Part shown: positions 9,182 to 17,860 of the stretch, piece after piece | How the letters are laid out: every line of letters starts with the position of its first letter | Position numbering within the stretch: position 1 is the stretch's first letter | DNA from: Algoriphagus sp. | GTDB lineage: Bacteria; Bacteroidota; Bacteroidia; Cytophagales; Cyclobacteriaceae | Reading direction: 5' to 3' | Assembly (NCBI GenBank): GCA_021298245.1 | Contig: JAJTDZ010000033.1 | Span: 1-34,684, forward strand | DNA length: 34,684 nt | Made by a program: the position numbers and the translations under genes | The notes under the pieces: generated by a model | The model's database searches: none | The model's input: the letters and a program-made list of their open reading frames with translations, nothing else | Told to the model about the DNA's origin: nothing

Positions 9182-9400
9182 TTATTTATATCGATATACT
9201 ATTCTACCTTTTGTTAAATCATAGGGAGACAACTCTAGTTTCACTTTATCCCCTGGAAGGATTTTGATGTAATTCATCCGCATTTTTCCAGAAATATGGG
9301 CAATCAATTGATGTCCATTTTCAAGTTCCACCTTAAACATCGCATTGGATAATGCTTCTGTAATGGTGCCATCTTGCTCTATTGACGTCTGTTTGGCCAT
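9182..9400 (-). CDS. infA: Translation initiation factor IF-1
   Basis: 72 residues, the standard length. An S1/OB-fold protein that occupies the ribosomal A site during initiation. It shows [35 protein letters not shown] and the C-terminal [23 protein letters not shown]. One base separates it from map. The map-infA-rpmJ order is widely conserved. Confidence 0.98.
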   Translation of the reverse strand: MAKQTSIEQDGTITEALSNAMFKVELENGHQLIAHISGKMRMNYIKILPGDKVKLELSPYDLTKGRIVYRYK

Positions 9401-9401
9401 G

Positions 9402-10175
9402 TTAGAATCTATGAATCTCTTCTATGTATTTATGCGTAGTTAATACTTCTGTTCTATCTTCAAAAATTGCTATCGTATGCTCATAATGGGCGGAAGGCTT
9501 TCGATCTGCTGTTCGAATGGTCCATCCGTCTTTTTCTTGGACAATATTACGTGTACCAAGATTGATCATGGGCTCAATGGCAATCACCATACCTTGCTTC
9601 AGCAAGGGGCCACTGCCCTTCTTGCCGTAATTAGGAACCTCAGGAGATTCGTGAAGTTTTCGACCCAAGCCATGCCCGACCAATTCTCGGACGACGGTGT
9701 AGCCTTTGGCTTCCACAAATTTCTGAATCGCATAGCCGATATCGCCTACACGATTGCCAAAGATGGCTGCTTCAATTCCTAAATAGAGTGAATCTCTAGT
9801 GGCTTTTAATAAGGCTAAGACAGAAGGGAATACTTCACCTATGGGGTATGTATAAGCGGAATCGCTATGAAAACCTTGGTGAAAGACTCCACAATCTACT
9901 GAGATTATATCGCCATCTTTCAATTCGTACTCGCTCGGAAATCCGTGAACTACTACTTCGTTTACAGAAATACAGAGGGAGCTAGGAAACCCGTTGTAGC
10001 CCTTAAAGGAAGGTACTGCTCCGTGATCCCTAATAAACTCTTCAGCAATTTTATCTAAGAAGGAGGTCTTTACCCCTTTCTTGACATGCTTGGCGATTTC
10101 TCCGTGAGCTCTTCCAAGAATGTCGGCACTTTGTTTTATTTTCTCAACTTCTTCCGAAGTCTTGTATTGAATCAT
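9402..10175 (-). CDS. map: Methionine aminopeptidase, type I
   Basis: 257 residues. Removes the initiator methionine from new proteins in the cytoplasm. The dinuclear metal site is complete: Asp94 (SVDCGV), Asp105 (HSDSAYTY), His168 (LVGHGLG), Glu201 (IAIEPM) and Glu232 (YEHTIA), with substrate-binding His77 (VVVHGFP). There is no N-terminal zinc extension, so it is type Ia. It lies two bases after secY and one base before infA, which suggests tight co-translation. Confidence 0.98.
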   Translation of the reverse strand: MIQYKTSEEVEKIKQSADILGRAHGEIAKHVKKGVKTSFLDKIAEEFIRDHGAVPSFKGYNGFPSSLCISVNEVVVHGFPSEYELKDGDIISVDCGVFHQGFHSDSAYTYPIGEVFPSVLALLKATRDSLYLGIEAAIFGNRVGDIGYAIQKFVEAKGYTVVRELVGHGLGRKLHESPEVPNYGKKGSGPLLKQGMVIAIEPMINLGTRNIVQEKDGWTIRTADRKPSAHYEHTIAIFEDRTEVLTTHKYIEEIHRF

Positions 10176-10177
10176 AG

Positions 10178-11509
10178 TTACGCTACTTGGTAATTGGAAG
10201 AATTGTTCTTCACGTTACCACTTTTCATCATGCCTTCGTAATGTCTCATCAACAAATAACTTTCAATCTGACGTAAGGTGTCCATGATGACCCCTACCAT
10301 GATGAGCAAAGAAGTACCCCCAAAGAACTGTGCAAATTCCCCGCCTACACCAGCAACAATAGCAAGAGTGGGAAGAATAGCCACTGCAGACAACAGGACG
10401 GAACCTGGAAGAGTGATCTTGGAAATAATGCCATCGATAAATTCTCCAGTGGGGGCTCCAGGTTTAATTCCCGGAACAAATCCACCATTTCGTTTCATGT
10501 CTTCTGCGATTTGTTCTGGATTGACCGTGATAGCCGTATAGAAAAACGTAAAGACAATTATAAGCGTAGCGAATAATAAATTGTATTGCCAAGAAGTAAA
10601 GTCTGAGAATGTTGTACCTATGTAGTTAGCGATATCACTTTCCGAAGCCCAAATTTGTGCTATTAGAGCAGGAACAAACATCAAGGACTGGGCAAAAATA
10701 ATTGGCATAACTCCAGAAGCATTGACCTTGATAGGAATGTACTGACGCTGTCCACCATATACTTTACCACCTACCACTTGCTTAGCATATTGAACAGGAA
10801 TACGACGAGTTGCCTCAGTCAAGGCAATTACACCCACTACCACGAAAAACAACACAAGCCCTTCTATAATCAATAAAAGCAAACCAGAAGAACCCTTTTC
10901 AGCACCTTCGGCAATCAATGCTCCTGGGAAGCGGGAAATAATTCCAATCATGATGAGCATGGAAATACCATTTCCTATGCCTTTTTCAGTGATTTTCTCT
11001 CCCAACCACATACAGAACATGGTGCCTGCGGAAAGTAGAATCAAAGAACTTACCATAAACATGGTAGTACTTTCCATCGTTACGGCACCTGTAGGTATAA
11101 TGGTAGCAGTCACGTACCCAATTCCTTGGGCTATGGTAATTGCTATAGTTAGAACTCGAGTAATTTGGTTAATTCTTTTTCTCCCAGACTCCCCTTCCTT
11201 TTGCATTTTTTGAAAATAAGGTACCCCGACAGTTAGCAACTGCAACACGATGGAGGCAGAGATATAAGGCATAATTCCTAAACCGAAAATGGAGGCATTA
11301 CTAAAAGCTCCTCCTAAGAAGGTATCAATCAATTTAAAAATCCCCTCTGGGTTGTTGCTTTTATTAAGGATAATAGAAGCATCTACTCCAGGTAAAACAA
11401 TGAAAGAACCCAACCTAAAGATGATAAGGAAACCTACTGTATTTAGGATCCTAACCCTCAGGTCTTCGATGGAGAAAATATTCTTAACTGTCGAAATAAA
11501 CTTTTTCAT
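10178..11509 (-). CDS. secY: Protein translocase channel subunit SecY
   Basis: 443 residues with about ten transmembrane helices. The central channel of the Sec translocon in the inner membrane, working with SecE and SecG (not in the window). It begins KKFISTVKNIFSIEDLRVRI before helix 1 (about 20-38), and has the plug/helix-2 region GIMPYISASIVLQLL and the cytoplasmic loop motif EGESGRKRINQITR. The C-terminus LRQIESYLLMRHYEGMMKSG is typical of the family. It follows rplO by eight bases. Full length, no defect seen. Confidence 0.98.
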   Translation of the reverse strand: MKKFISTVKNIFSIEDLRVRILNTVGFLIIFRLGSFIVLPGVDASIILNKSNNPEGIFKLIDTFLGGAFSNASIFGLGIMPYISASIVLQLLTVGVPYFQKMQKEGESGRKRINQITRVLTIAITIAQGIGYVTATIIPTGAVTMESTTMFMVSSLILLSAGTMFCMWLGEKITEKGIGNGISMLIMIGIISRFPGALIAEGAEKGSSGLLLLIIEGLVLFFVVVGVIALTEATRRIPVQYAKQVVGGKVYGGQRQYIPIKVNASGVMPIIFAQSLMFVPALIAQIWASESDIANYIGTTFSDFTSWQYNLLFATLIIVFTFFYTAITVNPEQIAEDMKRNGGFVPGIKPGAPTGEFIDGIISKITLPGSVLLSAVAILPTLAIVAGVGGEFAQFFGGTSLLIMVGVIMDTLRQIESYLLMRHYEGMMKSGNVKNNSSNYQVA

Positions 11510-11517
11510 CTACTTTT

Positions 11518-11895
11518 TTAAAGCTTGGTTACAGTTCCTCCCAAGTTTTCAATTGCTGCAGAAGCAGTCGCGGAAAACTGGTGAGCACTTACGTCTAGTT
11601 TGGAAGTCAACGTGCCCCCACCCAAAACCTTAATTTTATCATTTTTGGAGGCAAAACCATGAGAAACCAAGGTTTCTAGCGTAATAGAAGTGAGTTTATA
11701 TTCCGAAGCAAGGCTTTGTAAGGTATTCAAATTGATAGGCTTATATTCTACCTTATTCAAGGATTTGAAACCAAACTTGGGTACACGACGCTGAAGTGGC
11801 ATCTGACCTCCTTCAAAACCAATTTTTGATTTATACCCAGATCTAGATTTTGCTCCTTTGTGACCTCTTGTGGAGGTTCCGCCTCTACCTGAAGA
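11518..11895 (-). pseudogene. rplO: 50S ribosomal protein L15, N-terminus and start codon missing
   Basis: The frame encodes L15 from SSGRGGTSTRGHKGAKSRSG through GFEGGQMPLQRRVPKFGF to the normal C-terminus, about 124 residues against a usual length near 148. The usual N-terminal stretch (about 24 residues with the start and the Leu-Gly-Arg-Gly-rich segment) is absent. Going upstream in this frame, an in-frame TAA (11904-11902) lies inside rpmD and no start codon precedes the homology. The first ATG is internal (11802). A GGAGG sits five bases before it, but this simply encodes the conserved Glu-Gly-Gly. Starting there would give only 94 residues and lose the rRNA-binding extension. The first 139 bases overlap the rpmD frame. 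L15 is a late-assembly large-subunit protein, not strictly essential in E. coli. The scar may be real or an assembly deletion. Confidence 0.8.
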
Positions 11896-12047
11896 TTCAC
11901 TTTATTTACCATTCCAGCGATTTGTGGGGTATTTTCAACCTCCACACTTTTGCTGATACGACCTAAACCAAGCGCAATGATGGTGGCCTTCTGGTTCTTT
12001 GGCCTATCGATCGTACTTTTTATTTGAGTAATTCTAATCTTAGACAT
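11757..12047 (-). CDS. rpmD: 50S ribosomal protein L30 with out-of-frame C-terminal readthrough
   Basis: Residues 1-51 are a normal bacterial L30 (MSKIRITQIKSTIDRPKNQK, ALGLGRISKSVEVENTPQIA, GMVNKV). The family ends near residue 58-60, but here the usual His-Leu-Val end and stop are missing. The frame runs on for 45 residues through DNA that encodes L15 in another frame, and ends at 11757. The extra residues are therefore not a domain. The gene starts five bases after rpsE, as expected. This suggests a deletion joining the end of rpmD to the inside of rplO. L30 itself might still fold, since its core is intact. Confidence 0.85.
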   Translation of the reverse strand: MSKIRITQIKSTIDRPKNQKATIIALGLGRISKSVEVENTPQIAGMVNKVNLQVEAEPPQEVTKEQNLDLGINQKLVLKEVRCHFSVVYPSLVSNP

Positions 12048-12052
12048 GATGC

Positions 12053-12571
12053 TTAGCCGTTAAAAACTTTAGCCATTTTAACCCCTCTTTGCTGAGATAC
12101 AGAAATAGCATCTCTGAGTTGCACAAGAGCGTCGATAGTTGCCTTAACCACATTGTGAGGGTTGGAAGAGCCCTTAGATTTGGCCAATACGTCGGTTACT
12201 CCAGCAGACTCAAGTACTGCGCGCATCGCACCACCGGCAATAACACCAGTACCTGCAGCTGCGGGCTTAATCAATACCAGACCTCCTCCAAATTTTCCAA
12301 TTTGCTCGTGAGGGATAGTTCCTTTTAATACGGGAACCTTCACCAAATTCTTTTTAGCATCTTCTATGCCTTTGGTAATGGCGTCGGTCACTTCGTTGGC
12401 TTTACCCAACCCGTAACCTACTACACCTTGGCCGTCGCCTACTACCACAATGGCTGAGAAAGAGAATCTTCTACCTCCTTTTACCACTTTGGCTACTCGG
12501 TTGATAGCAACTACTTTTTCTTTCAATTCTGTATCTGTAGCCCTTATGGGCTTTCTTCTTACTTGAGACAT
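12053..12571 (-). CDS. rpsE: 30S ribosomal protein S5
   Basis: 172 residues. Small-subunit body protein important for decoding fidelity and mRNA entry. The double-stranded RNA-binding-like N-terminal domain shows [19 protein letters not shown] and [14 protein letters not shown]. The C-terminal domain has [19 protein letters not shown] and [16 protein letters not shown]. Length and order between rplR and rpmD are conventional. Confidence 0.99.
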   Translation of the reverse strand: MSQVRRKPIRATDTELKEKVVAINRVAKVVKGGRRFSFSAIVVVGDGQGVVGYGLGKANEVTDAITKGIEDAKKNLVKVPVLKGTIPHEQIGKFGGGLVLIKPAAAGTGVIAGGAMRAVLESAGVTDVLAKSKGSSNPHNVVKATIDALVQLRDAISVSQQRGVKMAKVFNG

Positions 12572-12576
12572 AACGA

Positions 12577-12927
12577 TTAGAATTTAAGGCCTCCTTCTCG
12601 GGCACCTTCTGCCAAAGCTTTTACATTACCATGATACAAGTAGCCGTTACGATCGAAGACTACTTCAGAAAGCCCACTGGCTACTGCTCTTTCAGCAAGT
12701 TTTTTACCTACTTCTTTAGAAACAGCTACCGTGGTATTTGCCTTTGCTCCTAGTTCTTTGGAAGAAGCTTGAGCGAGTGTTTGTCCCTTAAGGTCATCCA
12801 CCAATTGAGCATAAATGCCAGTATTACTTTTGTATACTGACAGACGAGGTCTGGAATCGGTACCGGAAATTTTTCTACGGATACCCTGCTTGATTCTAAG
12901 TCTTCTGGAACTTTTATTAAATGCCAT
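12577..12927 (-). CDS. rplR: 50S ribosomal protein L18
   Basis: 116 residues. Binds 5S rRNA together with L5 in the central protuberance. It shows [38 protein letters not shown] and the C-terminal [28 protein letters not shown]. The basic N-terminus and glycine-rich tail are intact. It lies six bases after rplF and five before rpsE. Confidence 0.99.
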   Translation of the reverse strand: MAFNKSSRRLRIKQGIRRKISGTDSRPRLSVYKSNTGIYAQLVDDLKGQTLAQASSKELGAKANTTVAVSKEVGKKLAERAVASGLSEVVFDRNGYLYHGNVKALAEGAREGGLKF

Positions 12928-12933
12928 ATCCTT

Positions 12934-13491
12934 TTATTTTTTACCGGCAGTTTTACCAGCCTTACGTCTAACAATTTCATCAACAAAACGCACCCCTTTT
13001 CCTTTGTAAGGCTCAACCTTACGTAGGGATTTGATCTTGGCTGCTACTTGGCCAATCAATTCCTTATCAATTCCTTCTAGGGTGATCATGGGATTCTTTC
13101 CTTTGGGAGTATCTGTTTTTAAAGAAATCTCACTTGGAAGAGCCATGAAAATATTGTGAGAGTAGCCTAAGCTAAGCTCCAGCACTTGGCCTTGATTAGA
13201 AGCCTTATAACCCACACCTACCAACTCCAAATCTTTTTTGTACCCTTGAGAAACACCAACAACCATATTGTTGATCAAAGCTCTGTAAAGGCCGTGCATA
13301 GATTTGTGTCTTTTGGACTCCGTGGGTCTAGTGAGAACAATCTCGCTGCCCTCCACTTTTACCTGAATATCGGGATTCACATCCTGAGTCAGGGTACCCT
13401 TTGGACCTTTAACAGTGACAGTTCCGTGAGCTGTCACGTCTACAGTAACACCGCCGGGTACTTGTATTGGTTTTTTACCTATTCTAGACAT
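12934..13491 (-). CDS. rplF: 50S ribosomal protein L6
   Basis: 185 residues with the two tandem L6 folds. It is located near the sarcin-ricin loop and the factor-binding site. It begins SRIGKKPIQVPGGVTVDV, has HKSMHGLYRALINNMVVGVS in the first repeat, and ends KVEPYKGKGVRFVDEIVRR followed by a Lys-rich KAGKTAGKK tail. Normal length and position. Confidence 0.99.
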   Translation of the reverse strand: MSRIGKKPIQVPGGVTVDVTAHGTVTVKGPKGTLTQDVNPDIQVKVEGSEIVLTRPTESKRHKSMHGLYRALINNMVVGVSQGYKKDLELVGVGYKASNQGQVLELSLGYSHNIFMALPSEISLKTDTPKGKNPMITLEGIDKELIGQVAAKIKSLRKVEPYKGKGVRFVDEIVRRKAGKTAGKK

Positions 13492-13500
13492 GATAGTATA

Positions 13501-13896
13501 TTAATAAACGTAGCAAAGTACTTCGCCTCCGATTCCTTCGGTTCGGGCTTCTTTGTCTGTCATCACTCCTTTAGAAGTAGAAACGATAGCTATCCCAAGA
13601 CCATTGATTACTCGGGGAAGCTCGTCGTGCTTGACATATTTTCTTAAACCTGGAGTACTAACTCTTTCCAGGCTCACGATAGCATTTTGCTTGGTAGTAG
13701 GATTGAACTTTAAGGCTATTTTGATGATGCCTTGAGGTCCATTTTCTTCAAACTTATAGTTTTGAATGTATCCCTTATCATGCAATACTTTGGTGATCTC
13801 CTTCTTGATGTTAGAAGCAGGTATCTCAACGATTCTATGGGATGCCTTGATGGCATTCCTTAGTCGGGTTAGATAATCGGCTATTGGATCAGTCAT
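13501..13896 (-). CDS. rpsH: 30S ribosomal protein S8
   Basis: 131 residues. A primary 16S rRNA binder, and the translational repressor of the spc operon in E. coli. It shows DPIADYLTRLRNAIKASHRI, EITKVLHDKGYIQNYKF and the C-terminal STSKGVMTDKEARTEGIGGE VLCYVY. It follows rpsN after an unusually long 81-base gap that holds an internal promoter (13933-13963) and a palindrome. Expression of genes from rpsH onward may therefore be partly separate from the upstream part. Confidence 0.99.
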   Translation of the reverse strand: MTDPIADYLTRLRNAIKASHRIVEIPASNIKKEITKVLHDKGYIQNYKFEENGPQGIIKIALKFNPTTKQNAIVSLERVSTPGLRKYVKHDELPRVINGLGIAIVSTSKGVMTDKEARTEGIGGEVLCYVY

Positions 13897-13916
13897 ATTT
13901 AATATAGTCTAGCACA

Positions 13917-13929
13917 GCCCAAATTGGGC
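13917..13929. repeat. Perfect inverted repeat downstream of the internal rpsH promoter
   Basis: GCCCAA and TTGGGC flank a single central base. The repeat is placed a few bases past the -7 element at 13933-13940, close to the expected transcript start. The one-base centre makes an RNA hairpin unlikely but suits a dimeric DNA-binding protein. No regulator is known to me for it. Confidence 0.5.
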
Positions 13930-13932
13930 GTG

Positions 13933-13963
13933 CAAAGTTACGAATTGATTTTTAGAATAAAAA
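13933..13963 (-). promoter_or_regulatory. Internal promoter upstream of rpsH
   Basis: On the minus strand TAACTTTG (13940-13933) is an exact Bacteroidota -7 element. TTTT (13963-13960), 19 bases upstream, matches three of four positions of the -33 TTTG. It sits in the 81-base rpsN-rpsH gap. The -7 element is identical to that of the rplC promoter. Confidence 0.65.
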
Positions 13964-13977
13964 CTACTGTCGTTGTT

Positions 13978-14247
13978 TTACCAGCTAGACTTTGTCAATC
14001 CAGGGATCTTACCTGCAGAAGCCATTTCTCTGAAGGTTACCCTATTGATACCGAACTTTCTCATGTATCCCTTAGGACGACCGGTGAGCTTGCAACGGTT
14101 GTGAAGTCTTACCGGAGAGGCATTTTTCGGTAATTTGTCAAGTGCCTCATAATCTCCTGCAGCTTTTAGCTCGGCTCTTTTTTTGGCGTACTTAACTACC
14201 AGCCTTTCTTTTTTTCTCTCGCGAGCTTTGATGGACTCTTTTGCCAT
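13978..14247 (-). CDS. rpsN: 30S ribosomal protein S14, zinc-free long form
   Basis: 89 residues. Head protein of the small subunit. The longer form without the Cys-x2-Cys zinc motif: only one cysteine ([20 protein letters not shown]) is present. It begins [20 protein letters not shown] and ends [17 protein letters not shown], as usual. It lies seven bases after rplE. It is the last gene before the internal promoter gap. Confidence 0.99.
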   Translation of the reverse strand: MAKESIKARERKKERLVVKYAKKRAELKAAGDYEALDKLPKNASPVRLHNRCKLTGRPKGYMRKFGINRVTFREMASAGKIPGLTKSSW

Positions 14248-14254
14248 AATGGTA

Positions 14255-14809
14255 TTAATTATTTTTTGTAGCGAATGGCATTCCGAAGGCTTTAAGCAAA
14301 GCTAAAGCTTCTTCATCTGTGGGGGCAGTGGTCACGAAGGTGATATCCATGCCAGAGATTTTATTTACTTTCTCAATAGAAATTTCTGGGAAAATAATTT
14401 GCTCTGTCACACCCAAGGTATAGTTACCTCTGCCATCAAAACCTTTGTCGGAAATTCCCTTGAAATCACGAACCCTTGGAAGGGCTACGGTCATCAATCT
14501 ATCTAGGAATTCATACATACGCTCCCCTCTAAGGGTAACTTTTGCACCGATAGGCATATTTTCTCTCAACTTAAAGTTGGAGACCGCAATTTTAGATTTG
14601 GTAGCCACCGCACGTTGTCCAGTGATTAAGGACAATTCCTCTACGCCTTGGTCCACCAATTTCTTATCTGCCACAGCAGCACCAATTCCCTTATTAAGAA
14701 CAATCTTAGTAAGTTTTGGGACTTGCATGATGGATGAATATTGAAACTTCTCCATCAAGGCAGGAACGATTTCGTTCAAGTAGGTTTCTTTTTTTCTTGG
14801 ATTAGCCAT
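14255..14809 (-). CDS. rplE: 50S ribosomal protein L5
   Basis: 184 residues. Binds 5S rRNA and contacts P-site tRNA in the central protuberance. It shows [40 protein letters not shown] and the C-terminal [20 protein letters not shown]. The start overlaps the end of rplX by eight bases. An SD-like GAGGTGAT lies just before it, inside the rplX coding sequence, which is unusual in this largely SD-free region. Confidence 0.99.
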   Translation of the reverse strand: MANPRKKETYLNEIVPALMEKFQYSSIMQVPKLTKIVLNKGIGAAVADKKLVDQGVEELSLITGQRAVATKSKIAVSNFKLRENMPIGAKVTLRGERMYEFLDRLMTVALPRVRDFKGISDKGFDGRGNYTLGVTEQIIFPEISIEKVNKISGMDITFVTTAPTDEEALALLKAFGMPFATKNN

Positions 14810-15146
14810 TGATCACCTCCCCAGTTTTCTTTGAATACCTTACCAATTTTCCTTTAGCATCGATTTTTCTGCCTGTGCGGGTAGGATTTCCTGTTTTAGG
14901 ATCTACCAGCATCAGGTTGCTCAAATGTATAGATGCTTCTTTTTTTTCAATGCCTCCCTGAGGCTTAGCTGCAGTGGGCTTCACGTGTTTGGTGATCATG
15001 TTCAGACCTTCCACGATGGCTCTTCTGTTTTGCGTATCAATGGATTGAACCTTGCCGGTTTTCCCTTTGTCATCTCCAGAGATCACTTGTACCGTATCTC
15101 CGGTTTTGATGTGCAGCTTAGGCTGCTTGTTGAATTTTCTTTCCAT
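14802..15146 (-). CDS. rplX: 50S ribosomal protein L24
   Basis: 114 residues. An assembly-initiator protein at the tunnel exit side of the large subunit. The KOW motif is at about 15-35 ([20 protein letters not shown]), followed by [20 protein letters not shown]. The C-terminal part contains [20 protein letters not shown]. Its last eight bases overlap the rplE start. No defect. Confidence 0.98.
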   Translation of the reverse strand: MERKFNKQPKLHIKTGDTVQVISGDDKGKTGKVQSIDTQNRRAIVEGLNMITKHVKPTAAKPQGGIEKKEASIHLSNLMLVDPKTGNPTRTGRKIDAKGKLVRYSKKTGEVING

Positions 15147-15149
15147 GAT

Positions 15150-15518
15150 TTAAAGTACTTCAGGGGCCAAGGAAATGATTTTCATAAATTGTCGCTCTCT
15201 GAGTTCCCTAGCAACTGGACCAAAGATACGGGTCCCTCTAGGCTCATCGTTGTTGTTTAACAACACAGCGGCATTGTCTTCAAATCGAATATAGGAACCG
15301 TCTTTGCGACGAATTTCTTTTTTAGTTCTTACGATAACCGCTTTAGACACGGTACCTTTTTTCATATTGCTGGAAGATAGGGCAGACTTTACAGTAACGA
15401 CTACTTTATCACCGATAGAAGCATAACGCTTCTTTGTTCCTCCCAACACGCGAATCACCAATACCTCTTTGGCACCGGAATTATCCGCAACGCTTAGTCT
15501 GGATTCTTGTTGTATCAT
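15150..15518 (-). CDS. rplN: 50S ribosomal protein L14
   Basis: 122 residues. Sits at the subunit interface and forms intersubunit bridges with 16S rRNA. It begins [20 protein letters not shown] and carries the L14 signature in [27 protein letters not shown], ending REFMK-type sequence ([15 protein letters not shown]). Highly conserved, with normal length and order. Confidence 0.99.
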   Translation of the reverse strand: MIQQESRLSVADNSGAKEVLVIRVLGGTKKRYASIGDKVVVTVKSALSSSNMKKGTVSKAVIVRTKKEIRRKDGSYIRFEDNAAVLLNNNDEPRGTRIFGPVARELRERQFMKIISLAPEVL

Positions 15519-15520
15519 GA

Positions 15521-15784
15521 TTACTTAGCCCTTTCTATAATTTCAACCAATCTCCATCGCTTATTTTTGCTCAGCGGACGAGTTTCACTGATTTTCACCA
15601 CATCACCTGGGTGACATTCATTTTTCTCGTCATGAACCATGAATTTGGTAGTTTTCGCAACAAACTTGCCGTAGATCGGGTGCTTTACCTTACGTTCTAC
15701 AGCCACAGTGATGGACTTATCCATTTTGTTGCTCACGACTTTACCAACTCTCTCTTTACGAAGATTTCTCTCAATCGTAGCCAT
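15521..15784 (-). CDS. rpsQ: 30S ribosomal protein S17
   Basis: 87 residues. An OB-fold protein that binds 16S rRNA early in assembly of the body. It shows [40 protein letters not shown] and [23 protein letters not shown] at the C-terminal half. Two bases separate its stop from the rplN start. Conventional. Confidence 0.99.
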   Translation of the reverse strand: MATIERNLRKERVGKVVSNKMDKSITVAVERKVKHPIYGKFVAKTTKFMVHDEKNECHPGDVVKISETRPLSKNKRWRLVEIIERAK

Positions 15785-15803
15785 TTTCTTTTCTGTTAGC
15801 TAG

Positions 15804-15986
15804 TTATTTGGTAGTCAAGGCCGTCTTCAATCTTGCGATCAAACGCTTTGACTCCTTAATTCTATTAGGATTCTCAATTGGGGAAATCGAATGGGCAAAC
15901 TTAAGTTTGCTTAGATTCCCCTGCTCAGCGGTAATTCGCTCGGCGATTTCACTTGCTGAAAGTGATCTGATTTCAGTGTTTTTCAT
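15804..15986 (-). CDS. rpmC: 50S ribosomal protein L29
   Basis: 60 residues, slightly short but within family range. A two-helix protein beside the tunnel exit. It begins MKNTEIRSLSASEIAERI and has the second-helix signature NPNRIKESKRLIARLKTAL. Placed between rplP and rpsQ, as in nearly all bacteria. Confidence 0.97.
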   Translation of the reverse strand: MKNTEIRSLSASEIAERITAEQGNLSKLKFAHSISPIENPNRIKESKRLIARLKTALTTK

Positions 15987-15995
15987 AGTTCCTGA

Positions 15996-16415
15996 TTATT
16001 CAGCGTAGTCTCTTCTTACAACAAATCGTGTACTTACGGGTAGCTTCTGCTGCGCAAGTCTCAATGCCTCATGAGCAGTCTCCAGGCTCACGCCTGTAGC
16101 TTCGAAAAGGATAGTACCGGGTTTGATGACGGCCACCCAATACTCTGGTGCACCTTTACCTTTACCCATACGTACCTCTGCGGGCTTTTTGGTGATCGGC
16201 TTATCAGGGAAAATCCTGATCCAAACCTGACCTTCTCTCTTCATCGCTCTTGTCATGGCAATACGAGCTGCCTCGATCTGGCGAGAAGTAATCCATCCTG
16301 GCTCAAGGGATTTGATGCCAAAGTTGCCAAAAGAAAGCTCGTGCCCTCTTTGTGCAATGCCTTTGACACGGCCCTTGTGCATTTTCCTAAATTTTGTTCT
16401 TTTCGGCTGTAACAT
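15996..16415 (-). CDS. rplP: 50S ribosomal protein L16
   Basis: 139 residues. A late-assembly protein that helps position A-site tRNA and organise the peptidyl-transferase centre. It begins [20 protein letters not shown] and shows [20 protein letters not shown] and [20 protein letters not shown]. Normal length. It lies between rpsC and rpmC. Confidence 0.99.
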   Translation of the reverse strand: MLQPKRTKFRKMHKGRVKGIAQRGHELSFGNFGIKSLEPGWITSRQIEAARIAMTRAMKREGQVWIRIFPDKPITKKPAEVRMGKGKGAPEYWVAVIKPGTILFEATGVSLETAHEALRLAQQKLPVSTRFVVRRDYAE

Positions 16416-16438
16416 GATTTCTCTCTTGAAAGGGAAAA

Positions 16439-17176
16439 TTAGCTATTTCTTTTTCTGCGTTTAGGACCGTCTTTTTCTCTTCCTTTAGGCGCAGGCGTAC
16501 GCTGTCCTTTCGGCTCATTGCTCGCCCCTTGATTAGGAGAAAGATCTCTTACCCCATACACTTCTCCTTTGAAGATCCACACCTTGATTCCAATGATTCC
16601 GTACACCGTAAGTGCTTCGGAAATAGCGTAATCAATGTCTGCTCTAAGGGTGTGCAAGGGAATTCTTCCCTCCTTATACATTTCAGAACGCGCCATTTCG
16701 GCACCTCCCAAACGTCCAGAAAGCTTTACTTTAATCCCTTCAGCACCCACTCTCATGGTCGCTGCTATCGCCTGCTTCATGGCACGACGAAACGATATTC
16801 TAGCTTGAAGTTGCTGAGCGATAGATTCTCCCACCAACTTGGCATCCAATTCAGGACGCTTGATTTCAAAAATATTGATCTGAATATCCTTGTTAGTGAT
16901 CTTTTTAAGCTCTTCCTTAAGCTTATCTACTTCGGCTCCTCCTTTACCAATCACTACCCCAGGTCTAGCGGTATGGATAGTCAAGGTAATTCTCTTGAGC
17001 GTGCGCTCAATGATTACTTTGGCAATACCTCCCTTGGGTATTCTGGCAAGGACGTACTTACGGATTTGTTGATCTTCGTGTAATTTTTCAGCAAAGTCCT
17101 TTCCTCCATACCAGTTGGAGTCCCAGCCCTTGATTACACCAAGTCTAAAACCTATTGGGTTAATTTTTTGTCCCAT
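16439..17176 (-). CDS. rpsC: 30S ribosomal protein S3
   Basis: 245 residues. Part of the mRNA entry tunnel and its helicase activity. It begins [20 protein letters not shown]. The KH domain holds the GxxG loop in [20 protein letters not shown] (about 70-90). The C-terminal domain has [20 protein letters not shown] and [21 protein letters not shown] basic, Gly/Pro-rich tail (about 215-245, ending GPKRRKRNS) extends the protein beyond E. coli's and is probably disordered. Confidence 0.99.
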   Translation of the reverse strand: MGQKINPIGFRLGVIKGWDSNWYGGKDFAEKLHEDQQIRKYVLARIPKGGIAKVIIERTLKRITLTIHTARPGVVIGKGGAEVDKLKEELKKITNKDIQINIFEIKRPELDAKLVGESIAQQLQARISFRRAMKQAIAATMRVGAEGIKVKLSGRLGGAEMARSEMYKEGRIPLHTLRADIDYAISEALTVYGIIGIKVWIFKGEVYGVRDLSPNQGASNEPKGQRTPAPKGREKDGPKRRKRNS

Positions 17177-17184
17177 AGTCTTTC

Positions 17185-17577
17185 TTAATTTGCCTTTTCG
17201 TTAGTAACTGCTACATCAGCGGTAACCTCTTCTGTGCTGATGGAATCAATCACCAGAGTTACATGATTGGATCTTTTTCGAATCCTGTGTCCGCGACCTT
17301 GAGGCGCAGTGCGAAGTCTTTTCAAGGATCGTCCCTCGTCAACCATAATGGTCTTTACGTAAAGATCAGCATCCTCCAACTTCACATCAGGATTTTTTGC
17401 TTGCCAATTGGCTACGGCAGAAAGGAGAAGCTTCTCCAATCGTATCGCTCCATGGTTGGGCGTAAATTTCAATACGCTAAGGGCTAGGCCCACACGCTTT
17501 CCTCTAACCAAGTCTGCGACGAGGCGCATTTTACGAGGAGAGGTAGGAACATTCTTTAATCTTGCTAGTGCTTCCAT
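17185..17577 (-). CDS. rplV: 50S ribosomal protein L22
   Basis: 130 residues. Lines the exit tunnel with its long beta hairpin. It begins [20 protein letters not shown] and shows [20 protein letters not shown]. The tunnel hairpin sequence [24 protein letters not shown] ([18 protein letters not shown]) is intact, so there is no sign of a macrolide-resistance deletion. A short acidic/Val tail follows. Confidence 0.99.
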   Translation of the reverse strand: MEALARLKNVPTSPRKMRLVADLVRGKRVGLALSVLKFTPNHGAIRLEKLLLSAVANWQAKNPDVKLEDADLYVKTIMVDEGRSLKRLRTAPQGRGHRIRKRSNHVTLVIDSISTEEVTADVAVTNEKAN

Positions 17578-17579
17578 GA

Positions 17580-17858
17580 TTATTTCTTTCCTTTATCTTT
17601 TTTAGCAACGTGACCACGGAAGTTTCGGGTAGGAGCAAATTCACCCAATTTGTGGCCCACCATGTTGTCGGTAACAAATACAGGGATAAACTTATTTCCA
17701 TTATGCACAGCGAAGGTATGTCCCACGAATTCCGGAGAAATCATAGATCGTCTTGACCAGGTCTTGATGACAGATTTCTTGCCCGATTCGTTCATGACAT
17801 CTACTTTCTTCACCAAATGGTGCTCGATATAAGGGCCTTTTTTTAATGAACGTGCCAT
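17580..17858 (-). CDS. rpsS: 30S ribosomal protein S19
   Basis: 92 residues. Head protein of the small subunit, next to S13. It begins [20 protein letters not shown] and shows [20 protein letters not shown] followed by [33 protein letters not shown]. Standard length. Two bases separate it from both rplB and rplV. Confidence 0.99.
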   Translation of the reverse strand: MARSLKKGPYIEHHLVKKVDVMNESGKKSVIKTWSRRSMISPEFVGHTFAVHNGNKFIPVFVTDNMVGHKLGEFAPTRNFRGHVAKKDKGKK

Positions 17859-17860
17859 AC

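Noticed and set aside
11757..11895. The 45 extra residues of the L30 frame as a new C-terminal domain
   Set aside because: The same DNA in the next frame encodes the highly conserved L15 sequence GGTSTRGHKGAKSRSGYKSK, so the extra residues are out-of-frame reading.
11880..11900. Programmed -1 frameshift joining L30 to L15
   Set aside because: The shift direction would fit (-1), but there is no canonical slippery heptamer or clear downstream structure, and part of both proteins would still be missing. Deletion explains more.
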